Shown piece after piece: positions 1 through 10,332 of a DNA stretch of 64,000 bases. Below the pieces are notes generated by a model. It made no database searches. It worked only from the letters and a program-made list of their open reading frames with translations, and had not been told where the DNA came from. The DNA lies in NCBI GenBank assembly GCA_029582165.1, contig CM055868.1:23621891-23685890 (forward strand), written 5' to 3'. Made by a program: the position numbers and the translations under genes. This DNA comes from Portulaca oleracea. Taxonomy: Eukaryota; Streptophyta; Magnoliopsida; Caryophyllales; Portulacaceae. Numbering within the stretch: the stretch's first letter is position 1; each line of letters begins with the position of its first letter.

Positions 1-144
1 AGTTCTTCCAAGAACTCATCAAGAACTCATCAAGAACTCATAAAGAACCCATAGCGCCTCAAAGAACCCTCGTCCTAAACACATACCTAACCAAAATCCG
101 TCCCATTTCCCTCGTGAGTTCATATGACATCAAGTTGATTTCTA

Positions 145-529
145 ATGGCAAACGATGAATCTAAATCAAATGAGGTTTATGAACTCGAGCAACAAATAGC
201 ATTTTTGTGCAATTGGGTAAACAAATGGAAGAAAACAAAATGCTACGTGAAGGGTCCATACGTGATGGTGTCGTCACATGGTGAAGGTAGTTCAAGTCTA
301 AAAGGCATGAACGTTTGGATTTTAAAGTTGAAGTTCTGAATTTGATGGTAGTTTAAATGTAGAAGATTATCTTGATTGGATACATACCGTTGAGCGTGTC
401 TTTGAGTTGAAAGAATGTAGTGATGATCTCAAAGTGAAGTATGTGGCCTTGAAATTAAGAAAGCATGCTAGTATTTGGTGGACTAACCTTCAAAGAAGAG
501 AGTTGCAAAGGGAAAGAAAAGATCCGTTC
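145..529 (+). pseudogene. gag N-terminal part (broken)
   Basis: The ATG at 145 follows the leader and opens a frame (MANDESKSNEVYELEQQ) that ends at 339. The reading continues in another frame from about 336 (EFDGSLNVEDYLDWIHTVE...ASIWWTNLQRR), which resembles the Retrotrans_gag domain (capsid), and stops near 537. A second shift passes the reading to the frame used downstream from 465. So the first ~130 codons of gag lie in two frames and cannot be translated as one protein. The role in the family is capsid assembly. Confidence is moderate because the domain is recognised by motif pattern only. Confidence 0.6.
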
Positions 530-1514
530 TTGGGATAAGATGAAGTCAAAGTTGCAATCCAAGTTCCTTCCCCAATCATACGTTGAAGACAACTACTACA
601 AGTTGCAAAAGCTTGTCCAAGGCTCTAAATCGGTGGAAGAATACACAAGGGAGTTTGAACATCTCCTTTGGCGTTGTGATCTCAAGGAGAAGGAACCACA
701 AATTCTGGTACGTTACTTGATTGGTTTGAATGATTGGATACGTCATATAGTTGAATTACATTCATATGAATCTCTTGATGAGCTAAGTAACTTGGCTATG
801 AAAGTGGAAAGGCAAAGGAAGGAAAGGGCCAAAGAACCGCAAAGGACATACCAAAACCCATCCAAACCCTATACCCAACGTCCTTACCCTCAAACACAAT
901 CAAAAGCTCCACAAAATCAGCCCCCATCCTCCCTTAAACCCTACGCCAAACCTACATTAAACCACACAAAATCCCCATCCAAAACCCAAGTCCAAGAACC
1001 AAGGACATTACGACCAAGAAGATGTTTTAGGTGCCAAGGATTGGGTCATATTGCATCCGAATGTCCTAACAAGCGCACGGTTTCTCTTGTTGAATATCAA
1101 AGTGCTTTGTTTGTTGAACCAAGCTTGTATGAAAGTGAACATGAAGTGGAACCTTGTGAGCTTGCCGAAAATGAGGAGGATAATGATGAGGAGGTTGAGC
1201 AAGCAGATGAAGGCGAATTGTTGGTGCTTAGAAGGGCGTTAAGTGTGGGTTCTACCCCAAATGACAAGGAGCAACGAGAGAACATATTCCATACTAGGTG
1301 TACCGTTCAAGGGAAGGTATGCTCTCTTATAATTGATGGTGGTAGTTGTACTAATGCCGCCTCTACTACAATGGTAGAAAAGCTGAATTTGGATGTAAGT
1401 TCTCACCCATCTCCTTATAATATTCAATGGTTAAGCCATGGGAAGGGCATTAGAATTGATAAACGTGTATTAGTCTCATTGTCCATTGGGAAGAATTATA
1501 AAGATGATGTATGA
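465..1514 (+). pseudogene. gag C-terminal half with zinc knuckle plus aspartic protease start
   Basis: Codes the later part of the gag domain (KLQSKFLPQSYVEDNYY, SVEEYTREFEHLLWRCDLKE), a Pro/Gln/Thr-rich linker, a CCHC zinc knuckle (CFRCQGLGHIASEC, about residues 187-200), an acidic stretch, and the retropepsin active-site region (LIIDGGSCTNAAS, about residue 290). The DGGS core in place of DTGA/DSGA also occurs in the minus-strand element at 11567-12085. The frame ends at a TGA where related proteases have Trp (VWCDV-like context). A few bases on, a run of eight T at about 1546-1553 shifts the frame again, so protease is split across two frames. The true gag start is upstream; the ATG at 465 is internal. 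Confidence 0.8.
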
Positions 1515-1533
1515 TGTGATGTAATACCCATGG

Positions 1534-2007
1534 ATGCTTGTCATATTTTTTTTTGGTAGACCGTGGCTTTTTGATAGTTATGTAACTCATGATGGAAGAT
1601 TGAATACCTACTCATTCTTCATCAACAAGAAGAAGATTACATTGGCTCCATTGCCCCCTTCTTCTATTCGGCCTCCACCAACAAAAGAGAAAGAAAGGGA
1701 GACTAACATTGTATCTTTACTAAAGGCGGAACAACATGAATTCTATGAGCATAAAGAGTTGATATTGGCGAATATCCAAGAAGAACAAGCTTCCCCAACT
1801 CATGAACATCCTCGGCTGTCACCTTTGATGAAGAGATTTGGTCATTTGTTTCCAAAAGAAATGCCCCAAGGATTGCCACCAAGAAGGGACATTGAACACA
1901 AGATTGATCTAATACCGGGTGCAACCTTGCCAAATAAGCAAGCCTACCGAATGAACCCCAAAGAATCCCATGAGGTTCAAAGGCAAGTTGATGAGCTACT
2001 CATATAG
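1534..2007 (+). pseudogene. protease C-terminus and start of reverse transcriptase
   Basis: Continues the polyprotein after the T-run frameshift: FFGRPWLFDSYVTHDGRLN matches the C-terminal end of Ty3-type retropepsin (the LLGRPWQYD region of the element at 11567). It is followed by a charged spacer and the RT entry region (PLMKRFGHLFPKEMPQGLPPRRDIEHKIDLIPG, a 33-residue stretch cited here as PxGLPPxRDIEHxIDLxPG) and NKQAYRMNPKE. An in-frame TAG at 2005-2007 separates it from GFIRPS at the RT fingers. Only that one codon interrupts the reading into the next segment, so this stop is a late point mutation rather than an ORF boundary. Confidence 0.8.
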
Positions 2008-2025
2008 GGTTTTATTCGTCCAAGC

Positions 2026-4209
2026 ATGAGTCCATGTGCCGTCCCAGTGTTACTAGTTCCAAAGAAAGATGGTACCCAACGTATGTGCATGGATTGTAGG
2101 TCCATCAACAAAATCACCATCAAATATCGTTTCCCCATTCCACGTTTGGAGGATCTCCTTGATGAACTTTATGGAAGTGTTGTGTTTTCAAAGATTGATT
2201 TGAAGAGTGGATATCATCAAATCCGCATATGTGAAGGAGACGAATGGAAAACGGCATTCAAAACGAAGGAAGGTCTATATGAATGGTTAGTAATGGCCTT
2301 TGGTCTAACAAATACTCCTTCTACTTTCATGAGGTTAATGAATCATGTATTGAAACCTTTGATTGGAAAGTGTGTTGTAGTATACTTTGATGACATACTT
2401 GTATATAGTAGAAGTGAGAATGACCATGTAAAGCACTTAGAGCTAGTTTTGTATATCTTGGAGAAAGAAAAGCTCTACGCCAACTTGGAGAAGTGCTCGT
2501 TCTTTTCACCCAAAGTCGTCTTCCTTGGATATGTGCTCTCCAAAAATGGGATTCAGGTAGACGAAGGAAAGGTCAAAGCTATCCAAGAATGGCTAACACC
2601 AACGAGTATACATGAGGTACGATCATTTCATGGATTAGCTTCATTTTATAGAAGGTTTATCAAGAATTTTTCTACTATTTTGGCTCCTATGACTGAGTTG
2701 TTGAAGCAAAAGGAGTTTACATGGAGCAAAAACGCTCAATTGGCGTTTGAAAGTATCAAAGAGAAGTTATGTAATGCACCTCTTCTAGCCTTGCCTTGTT
2801 TTGACAAAGTATTTGAAGTAGAAGTGGATGCTAGTGGAGTTGGCATTGGTGCCGTCCTTACACAAGAGGGAAGGCCAATAGCCTACTTTAGCGAGAAGTT
2901 GAATGATGCCAAAAGGAAGTTTAGTACATATGACAAGGAGTTCTATGCCATTATAAGAGCTCTTGAGCATTGGAGGCATTATCTACTAAGTGGAGAGTTT
3001 ATTCTACATAGTGATCATGAAGCTCTCAAGTTTATCCAAGGCCAACACAAGCTTAACCCACGACATGCAAAATGGGTTGAATTTATGCAAGCTTTTCAGT
3101 TTGTGATCAAGCATAAGGCCGGGCATTTGAACAAGGGCGCCGATGCTCTATCAAGAAGGTACTTACTTACATATGTTCTTGATTCTAACGTTGTTGGATT
3201 TGAGCATATTAAGGACTTATATCGAGATGATCAAGATTTCAAAGAAGTATATGAGTTGGCAAAGATGCATCCTCATGAAATGTTTCATATCGAAGATGGT
3301 TTCTTATTCAAAGGAAATCAATTATGTATACCAAGGACCTCATTGCGCGAATTGTTGATTCAAGAAGTTCATGGAGGTGCCTTGGCGGGACATTTTGGCA
3401 TAGAGAAGACTTATTTGATGTTGAGAGATTATTACTTTTGGCCTAACATGGTGAAGGATGTTGAGCATATTGTTAAGAGATGTGGTACTTGCAACCTTGC
3501 CAAGTCACATGTGTTACCACAAGGCTTATATACACCACTACCTATTCCATATTACCCTTGGGAAGATGTGAGTTTAGACTTCATTGTGGGTCTACCTCGA
3601 ACTCAAAGAGGTAAGGATTCTATTATGGTGGTTGTAGATCGATTTTCAAAGATGGCGCATTTTGTACCTTGCAACACTACATATGATGCTACGAAAGTTG
3701 CTACCTTATATTTTGATGAAATTGTGAAGTTGCATGGCATACCCAAGACTATGGTGAGTGATAGGGACTCTAAGTTTCTAAGTCACTTTTGGGTTACTCT
3801 TTGGAAGAAGATGGGAACAAGGCTCAAGTTTAGCACGGCTTGTCATCCACAAACGGATGGACAAACGGAGGTAGTTAATCGAACCTTGGGAGCCTTGTTG
3901 AGGACATTGGTGAATAAAGAAAAGAAGAGTTGGGATACTTTGTTAAGCATTGCCGAGTTTGCTTATAATAGAAGTCCTAATCGTGCTACAAAGTTATCTC
4001 CATTTGAAGTTGTCTATGGAAGAAATCCTCTTAAACCCATGGATTTATCTCCTATCTCTACATCTACGAAGTTTAGTTTTGAAGCAAGTAAAAGAGTAGA
4101 GGAGATTAAGAAGTTACATGAGGAAGTTCGTGAGAAGATTAAGAGATATACTCAAAAGGTTGAAGAGAAAATGAATCAAAAGAGGAAAAGTGTTATATTC
4201 AAGCACTGA
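2026..4209 (+). pseudogene. pol: Ty3/gypsy pol: reverse transcriptase, RNase H, integrase
   Basis: This is the longest open frame in the window (727 codons). Domains in order: RT with [29 protein letters not shown] and the catalytic YFDDILVYS box (about residues 118-126); RNase H with [37 protein letters not shown] and ADALSRR; integrase with an HHCC zinc site ([10 protein letters not shown]...CGTCNLAK) and DDE catalytic residues in [17 protein letters not shown] and [16 protein letters not shown]. Together these would copy element RNA into DNA and insert it in the nucleus. The frame ends at TGA 4207-4209, in the place where relatives read KPGDLVW, so the integrase C-terminal domain lies in the next segment. 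All catalytic residues visible to me are kept. Confidence 0.92.
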
Positions 4210-4212
4210 GAC

Positions 4213-4599
4213 TTGTTATGTTTACACTTGAAGAAAGAGAGATTTCCAAGTAAGAGAAAAGGGAAATTGAAACCGAGAGGTGAAGGTCCTTATGAGGTCT
4301 TAGAAAGACTTGGTGATAACGCTTATCGCTTGAAGATGGAAGATGAGTATGAAGGAAGTTGTACTTTCAATGTGTGTGATCTTAAGCCCTATTATAATGA
4401 AGATGAAGAAATTCCAAGTTTGAGGGCAAACTCTTTTCAAGAAAGGGAGAATGATGCATATCATACTTCAATGCATCAAGAGGAAGCCCTAAAGGACCTT
4501 ACCAGTCTGCTACAAATTGTTTCAAGTGGTTTCTCACATGACATCGCGAATATCTCCAAAACTAAGGGACTTTTGAGCTCCTTATCTCAAGAGTCTTGA
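4213..4599 (+). pseudogene. integrase C-terminal domain extending into the 3' LTR
   Basis: Follows the pol stop directly in frame. KKERFPSKRKGKLKPRGEG, YEVLERLGDNAYRL and FNVCDLKPYY are the GPY/F-type integrase C-terminal module of chromoviruses. The reading does not stop at the polypurine tract (4439-4451). It runs another ~49 codons into the LTR and ends at TGA 4597-4599. No canonical chromodomain is visible. In CRM elements a short conserved C-terminal motif (the CR motif) is likewise encoded across the LTR boundary; equivalence here is inference. The same overhang appears in the deleted relative at 5401-6594. Confidence 0.75.
4439..4451 (+). promoter_or_regulatory. polypurine tract (PPT) of the CRM-like element
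   Basis: A 13-base all-purine run (AAGAAAGGGAGAA) directly before the TGATGCAT that opens the LTR. In LTR retrotransposons this run resists RNase H and primes plus-strand synthesis. It lies inside the integrase reading frame. Confidence 0.75.
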
Positions 4600-5308
4600 A
4601 GTTCTCATTTAGCTATGTGGAAGGGTTATTCTTTATGTACATTTTGGTTTTTGAATCTTTAGTATTGGAGTTGTATTTTAGGAGATATTGTATTTTCTTT
4701 AAAGTGATGTAATGTGTGAGAGGGATGATGTAAGCCCTAAAGGGTCCCTTCCTTGTTGTAGGTGACGCCTAAGGGGAGGTCTTCTACTATAAATACCCCC
4801 CTATGGGTGCCTTGTAAAATATATATTCATTCATATTGATAATAAACACAAATCTCTCTAAAGTTGATGCTTTAGTTTCTCTCTCTAGTTTTGGCTAGAA
4901 AACGAATTACCTTTGGGTTTTTCGTGTGAAATCTTCTCTTCTAATCCAAGATTGAGCATTCTTGGGTGGTGAAAGGAGGAGTAGGAGCTCTTGAAGATTG
5001 TGGTGTGGCTGTATCAATCCGAGGAGTTTCGTTGCTCATTCTATCAAGGTGACCTTGTTCAGTTCGTCATTCAAAGGTCCTTTCTGGTTCTCGCTTGTTT
5101 TTGCTAATTGAGAATTTGCTTGATTGTCTTGAACGTCATTGTTAAGAACTCACGAATCAGCCTTGAATCTTCTAAATCGTTCGTTCCTAGTTTCTTAAAA
5201 TTGTCCTTGTTTCGTTCTTCTTTGAATCAACTAGTGCAAGTTCTTACTTGTGATATGATCCTTGTTCTTTCTTGGCATTTTGGCTGTCTTGTGATCCATT
5301 ATGCATCA
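4452..5308 (+). repeat. LTR of the CRM-like element (857 bp)
   Basis: The boundaries come from PPT on the left and PBS on the right. The ends are TGATGCAT and ATGCATCA, a perfect 8-bp terminal inverted repeat. A TATA box (CTATAAATAC, 4787-4796) lies mid-LTR and is followed by a T-rich leader, consistent with U3-R-U5 order on the plus strand. Because the right side carries a PBS (5312-5324), this LTR serves as 3' LTR for the left element and as 5' LTR for the right one. Only one copy is visible in the window, so LTR identity cannot be measured. Confidence 0.75.
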
Positions 5309-5311
5309 ATT

Positions 5312-5324
5312 TGGTATCAGAGCC
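5312..5324 (+). promoter_or_regulatory. primer binding site, initiator methionine tRNA type
   Basis: TGGTATCAGAGCC starts 3 bases after the LTR end. This is the usual plant retrotransposon PBS complementary to the 3' end of tRNA-iMet. Its presence after an LTR that also has a PPT on its other side marks a junction of two element interiors. Confidence 0.85.
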
Positions 5325-5400
5325 ACGTTTAGTTGATTCTCCTTTGTTTCTTGTATGAATCTTGGACCTTGTTTCATCATATAATCACATAAACATTGGC

Positions 5401-6235
5401 CTGGCTTCATTTTACAGGAGATTTGCCAAAAACTTCAGCACCATTTTGGCACCAATGACTGAAGTGGTGAAAGGGAAGTCCTTTATTTGGACAGCAGCAG
5501 CCTAGAAAGCCTTTGAAGAAGTCAAGGAGAGGCTCACTTCAGCCCCCGTTTTAGCACTACCCAGCTTCAGCAAATTTTTTGAAGTAGAATGTGATGCTTC
5601 AGGTGTTGGCATAGGAGCAGTATTGACACAAGAAGGCAAGCCAGTTGCCTACTTCAGTGAAAAGTTGAATGATGCAAAGAGGAAGTATAGCACCTATGAT
5701 AAACAGTTCTATACCATCATTGAAGCTCTTCATTCTAAGGCACCATCCAAGGCCACGGGCTACTCTCCATTCCAAGTAGTCTATGGTAAAAATCCAATTT
5801 CCCCTTTGGATTTAGTTCTACTAACTACTTCTGTCAAATTTAATTTTGAAGCAGGTAAAAGAGCATATCAAATCAGGGAGCTTCATCAGCAAGTGAAGGA
5901 GAAAATTTCCAAGTATACTGAGCAGGTGTCTACATCAGCCAACAAACACAAGAAGAGGGTCACTTTCCATCCAGGAGGTTTAGTTTGGATCCACTTAAGG
6001 AAGGACAGGTTTCCTAGAAAGAGAAAAGGCAAGTTGCTACCAAGAGCAGATTGACCATTTGAAGTACTTGAGAAAATTGGAGACAATGCCTATAGGTTGG
6101 ACCTATCTGAAGAGTATAGAGGTTCAACAACATTCAATGTAGCAGATCTTCAACCATACTACCAAGCAGATGAAGACCTATCAAGTTTGAGGACAAACTT
6201 TCCTCAACCTGGGGAGGATAATGGAGACCATCATT
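5401..6235 (+). pseudogene. internally deleted gypsy pol: RT tail, RNase H half, integrase C-terminus
   Basis: Begins abruptly about 77 bp after the PBS with [19 protein letters not shown] (RT connection) and runs through [18 protein letters not shown] and [15 protein letters not shown] (RNase H). It then jumps in frame to [18 protein letters not shown] near the end of integrase and on to RGSTTFNVADLQPYY. Gag, protease, the RT core, half of RNase H and most of integrase (HHCC and DDE) are missing. Stops: TAG 5503-5505, TGA near 6053, TAA near 6235. A fragment of the same family is at 37618-38243. It cannot encode any full enzyme; mobilisation would need proteins from elsewhere. Confidence 0.85.
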
Positions 6236-6594
6236 AAGAGCAGCAAGCAGCAACATCATCAGCAAAGGAGGCTTCTAGAAGAGCTTCACCAGCACTCTCA
6301 GCAGCAGCACAGGAAGGAGATTATGTTGTTTCACCAAACCCTGCAACTAAGGAAGCATCTCCAGCAGAAACAACAGGCTTCCAAATCCCAGCAAAAGCAG
6401 CATGTCACTCAGAAGTTCAGTCAACCAGCAGGAGGATTCCAGCACCTTCAGCAGTCACCAAGCCACCCACAACATCCATCCAAGCTTGTTACACACTTGT
6501 GAAACAAAAGTCTTGGCAAGCTCAGCCATTCAGCCCATCACCAACAGTCCAAGCAGCAGTCTTGATTGAGGAAGATTCAGCCAATGTCTCCTAG
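6211..6594 (+). pseudogene. Ala/Ser/Pro-rich C-terminal overhang of the deleted pol, across PPT into LTR
   Basis: After the PPT-like GGGGAGGAT (6211-6219) and one TAA at about 6235, the integrase frame stays open for roughly 120 more codons, to a TAG near 6594. The product would be low-complexity, rich in Ala, Ser, Pro, Gln and Thr (for example KEASRRASPALSAAAQEG). A different frame of the same DNA reads as a Gln/His-rich peptide (6221-6502), which I take as a shadow. The layout matches the overhang of the upstream element at 4452-4599 but is much longer. No domain is recognised; it may be unselected. Confidence 0.45.
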
Positions 6595-7505
6595 GAGCTT
6601 TTTGTTGTATGTCCTTCCATTTTCAAGTCCAAGCCAAGTCCCAACATGTTCGAGCATGGCATCAGCAGGTTTCAAGTACCAGAACAGACAATCCCAACAG
6701 GGTTGTTTGTTATCAGTTTTTCCATAACCTCAATCCTGAGGCTAAGTCTTTTGTTATCTATCCATAGGGGTTATTTTAGTCCTTCCACCTCGATTATAAC
6801 CTGTTGAGATTACTTCCACGTTAATGTTTGCACGGGAACTACCTCAGTAACTAAATATTTACCCCCTTAGGAAGGCAAGCTTCTCATTGGTTCATTTTGC
6901 CACCCTTTTGGCATTTGGTCCAATCAGAACTTAGCTTATGTTTTTCTTTTATTTTTTTACAAGTTGTACTCGAGATCATTAGGATGTAATCAGTTGTAAT
7001 AGTTCTAAAGCTTTGTAGGTTAGATTAAGTCAGGGAGATTAAGTAGAATTAGCTTATGTTAAGCAATTGCTAATCAAACTGTTGTAACCTTTATATTATG
7101 AGTTTCTAAGCAATCCAAAGGACATCAGTGTTTATTCAACAGTATTCTCGAGTGTCTTAGAACCTCTGAATGTTTGTGAGTGTCCTATAACTCTCAACCC
7201 TTGGTTAAATCAGCTCCTGTCACTGGATATTGGCAAGAATCCAGCAAGTGTAAGCTGTGCTTGATCATCTGTGCTCTGGTGTGTCTGTAAGAGCATGAAT
7301 GTGAGAGTCCTTTGCCCTTGATTGCAGTTGTGGTGTGCCTGTATCAACTGTAAGCAAGCTTATCTTTTATTTCCTATATTGGGTTGCCATCTATTCCAGC
7401 CAATTGATTTCAATTAGCTATTGTTTTTCAAGCATTCAGCTGTGTGTGTGTGATTGTATGATGCATTCTAGTTCAATACTCTGATCATTGTGAGCTAGCA
7501 TACAT
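6219..7505 (+). repeat. 3' LTR of the deleted gypsy element, approximate limits
   Basis: Starts after the PPT at 6211-6219. It contains a possible TATA-type box (CTTTATATTA, about 7087-7096) and a leader region with phrases shared with the first LTR (TGTGGTGTG.CTGTATCAA). It does not align end to end with the 857-bp LTR at 4452-5308, so the two LTRs around 5309-6218 belong to different subfamilies. The right end is uncertain: no PBS follows, and AT-rich sequence of the next relic begins at about 7505. No gene is seen from 6595 to 7505. Confidence 0.5.
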
Positions 7506-8828
7506 TAGAGAACAAGTACTTCAGAAGCATAAATCCGCCAACAGTCTTAAGAATAGTGCAAATATGCGCGGTTGATTATGGACGTAAGTCAGTAAAAAAG
7601 AGCAAACCTCACAAGAATAAAAACACTCAACCACTCAAATTTGAATATGTATGTGGATTTTTCTCATACTCAGACCAATAGAAACAAACTGCCATAAGCT
7701 TGGTAAGAACCTCGCTCTCCACTAATGGTATGCAATGCACAAGTGACAATCAAAAAGACTTTTCCAGGTTGTAACAGGGCTTAGGTTAGGGAAAAGGAGT
7801 TGTAGAATTTGGGAGTGAGGAGTTAAGAATCATGCTTGGATTAATTTTCAACGAGTATAACACTCTAAACTCTCCTCTTGCTTAGTGTATGCAAGGAATT
7901 TAACCTTTCACCCTCAACAATTTGAAACATCTCAACTGAGTACAACCAGGTCAAAGATTTCAGAACCTTAAATGGAATCTCCCTAATCACCCTTTTCTTT
8001 GGAACTTTTTTTCTCTTTTTTTTATTTTATACTTCTTTTTTTTATTTTTGGTGGGTGACCGGGGAGAAGAAAACTATGGAATTATAACTTCGACGTCAAT
8101 ATAATATATGAACAACATAACCATACACCAATTATTCAAAAGGTGGGACTTTCAGTTTCTCCCAACTTGAAACAATAAGCGCAATCTCTCCCAAACTTCA
8201 TATTTTTGTTCACAAACACACCAAACCAACTGTTCCTTCCAAAAAACAACAAACTCTCATTCAACCAAGCAAGGCAAAGGGATACTGAATATCAAAGACC
8301 AAAGCTTGTATTATCAGGGTTCAATCATGAAAGAAGGATTAACAAAGGCTAGGCGGGGTAAAAAAAAACGATAAATATAATGTAATGTAGGCTATTTGGC
8401 TATGTAGTTTAACAAAATAAAACGAATGCCTTAATCACTTTGTCACAACGTGCAATGCAAATATGTAGTCTCAAGCAAGATGCAAAGCAAATTCTAGAGA
8501 TGCAACTTATGGGTGAGTCACTCAGGGAATCATGGAATTGATAAAAGTGATCAATTCAAAATTTAGGTAATGTGGACTCACGGGATGAGGCTCAATCAAC
8601 TAAACTTAGCCCAAATATTTGCGGCACGCACATTTATACTTTCTAAGAGAGTCAAAGCAGTAAGATACAACTTTCATAACTTGGCTCAAAATCAGAGGAT
8701 TTGAAGGAAAAGGTTTCAAAAACTTTTGAGATCTCAACCAGACTTTTCTAATCGAAGCAAGTTAAACTGAAAGTAAGAAAGGTTTACAAATCATCACCGA
8801 AGGTGTTTTCGGTTTTAATCCTAGTCCT

Positions 8829-8831
<3 letters not shown>

Positions 8832-8895
<64 letters not shown>
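8832..8895. repeat. (AT)n microsatellite, 64 bp
   Basis: Uninterrupted alternating AT/TA over about 32 units inside the noncoding retroelement debris. Confidence 0.95.
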
Positions 8896-8897
<2 letters not shown>

Positions 8898-9344
8898 GTC
8901 TTTTCTAATTTTTTTTTTTTTGGTTTTTTTCTAATTTTTCTGTTTTTTTGGATTTTTGAATAAGTGGATGCAAAAGGAAGAAAAAGAAACAAACTAAGAA
9001 AAGAAATAGAAAAATCTATATGCTTCTATCTAATGCAACCTAGGTGGATGCAATTTTAAAAGAAAAACATAGAAGAAAAACTTAAGAAAACTAGAAAGAA
9101 AAACTGAGAGTAACTAAGGAAAACACACTAAAAACTAAAATAAAAGAAAACAAACAAGCTAAAAACTAGAAAGCACACTAAACTATGAACAAGCAAATAA
9201 AAGAAAAACACACAAAAATAAGAAAATCATACTAAAAACTGAAAAATAAGCATGAAACAAGAAAAAAAGAAAGACGAAAATAAAAGAAAAATAAACGAAA
9301 AACAAAGAAACAAGAAGAAATATTCACTACAGTGAAATATTCAA

Positions 9345-9359
9345 CCCCCCCCCCCCCCC
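9345..9359. repeat. poly-C run (15 bp), G-run on the minus strand
   Basis: Fifteen consecutive C on the plus strand. On the minus strand it follows the conserved GCAACGTTTAAG phrase and could act as polypurine-like sequence, though a spacer rather than an LTR start follows. Confidence 0.9.
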
Positions 9360-9651
9360 ATGCTTAAACGTTGCATCGTCCTCAATGCAGAAGACAACTG
9401 TGAAGGGTAAAGGCTAGCGAAGGATCAAGGATCCTCGGTCAGTGGGGAAGGGTTGGTATGGCTCGGTCCTAGTGGTGGTGAGGCTCTATCAAACATGGCC
9501 TGTATTATAAGGCCGTGAGGTTAGCGATGGACTCATCAAGACGGTCAAATAGCAAGTCAAACTGACCCCTATACTTGACAAAACTCTCCCGCAACTCGTT
9601 GACACGATGCTCGGTCCGGTTAATGGAAGTCTGGAGGTCGTGAAAGCGCGC

Positions 9652-10166
9652 CTAATAGTCTAATTGAGGTTGCTCGGTTTGAGGGTCAGGGTTGATTTCA
9701 GGCTCAGGCTCGGGATCAAACTCAGGAAAGGGTGGCATCCATATCAAATTCTCAACAACTTGGGGTGAGGTGTGGGGGTGAGGCATGGGAAACCTAGCGT
9801 TGTTGGGATAGACCCAAAGACAACGCGAGTCTTTGTAAAACTTGCACAAACCAAAGGAATCACACGGTCCCCATCCAAAAATATGCTATCTGGAACAAGG
9901 TCAGTGGGGTTCCTAGGTGGTCTAAAGTCGAATTGGCGTGCAAGGTGTGTCAAGTAACCCCCTATGGCAATGCCCTTGTTGTTTGAGGTGGAGACACTAG
10001 AAAGATGATGAGCTAGCATAGCTGTAGGGTCGGCACGTGTGTCAGCCCGTGTAGCTTTGTTTGAGCTACCTGGTCTCCCGAAGTGTAGACACCGGGATTT
10101 TGATGCATAAAACAATATAAAAAGAAGAGCGGAAGAAATAAAAAAAGATTTAATAAATGCATGCAT
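9652..10166 (-). pseudogene. Athila-type ORF1/gag-like fragment
   Basis: Two overlapping minus-strand frames read as one broken product. 10166 to about 9850 gives ...NNKGIAIGGYLTHLARQFDF and FLDGDRVIPLVCASF. After a frameshift near 9849 the other frame gives RCLWVYPNNARFPMP and an acidic Glu/Pro-rich tail ending at 9652. The GGYLTHLARQF phrase is reminiscent of the conserved region of plant Athila ORF1-like proteins. It lies directly upstream (minus strand) of the GTTTAAG plus G-run motif, which fits that element type. No zinc finger or enzyme motif is visible. The upstream region to 10332 contains nothing else I recognise. Confidence 0.4.
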
Positions 10167-10332
10167 TTCACATGTATTTGTTCACCTAAAGTCACATGCA
10201 TGATCACATGTGGTCCATCCTAGCTACATGCAGATTTTTTATATAAAAATAGGAGCCATGAAAACCCTACAAGCAAGAGCCAGAGGTCGCGAGATCAATT
10301 CCTCACAAAAGCATCCAAAAACAACTCTCAAA

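Larger units (their letters stand above)
1..5308 (+). mobile_element. Ty3/gypsy LTR retrotransposon, CRM-like chromovirus lineage, degenerate, 5' end outside window
   Basis: The order gag, CCHC zinc knuckle, protease, reverse transcriptase, RNase H, integrase, 3' LTR is seen on the plus strand, as in Ty3/gypsy. The 5' LTR is not in the window, which opens in the leader before gag. The integrase frame runs past the polypurine tract into the 3' LTR, an arrangement known from CRM-type chromoviruses. With the RT/RNase H style ([22 protein letters not shown]) this suggests the CRM or a neighbouring clade; the clade is my inference. Coding is broken by at least four frameshifts or stops, so it is a non-autonomous relic. 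What looks like a single LTR at its end is followed by a primer binding site. Confidence 0.85.
7505..9650 (-). mobile_element. noncoding part of an Athila-like LTR element (minus strand)
   Basis: No coding capacity. Read on the minus strand, 9400-9345 gives a GAGGACGATGCAACGTTTAAG-like phrase (cited in parts: GAGGACGATGC, AACGTTTAAGCATG) followed by a run of 15 G. This is the phrase before the G-run found after the coding part of many plant Athila-type elements. The rest (7505-9340) is A-rich and holds the (AT)n run at 8832-8895. The short ORF at 8762-8992 is made of this microsatellite and is not a gene. Assignment is by motif only. Confidence 0.4.

Noticed and set aside
5108..5332. ORF of 74 codons just before the PBS
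   Set aside because: Lies in the R/U5 part of the LTR; no domain and it ends across the PBS.
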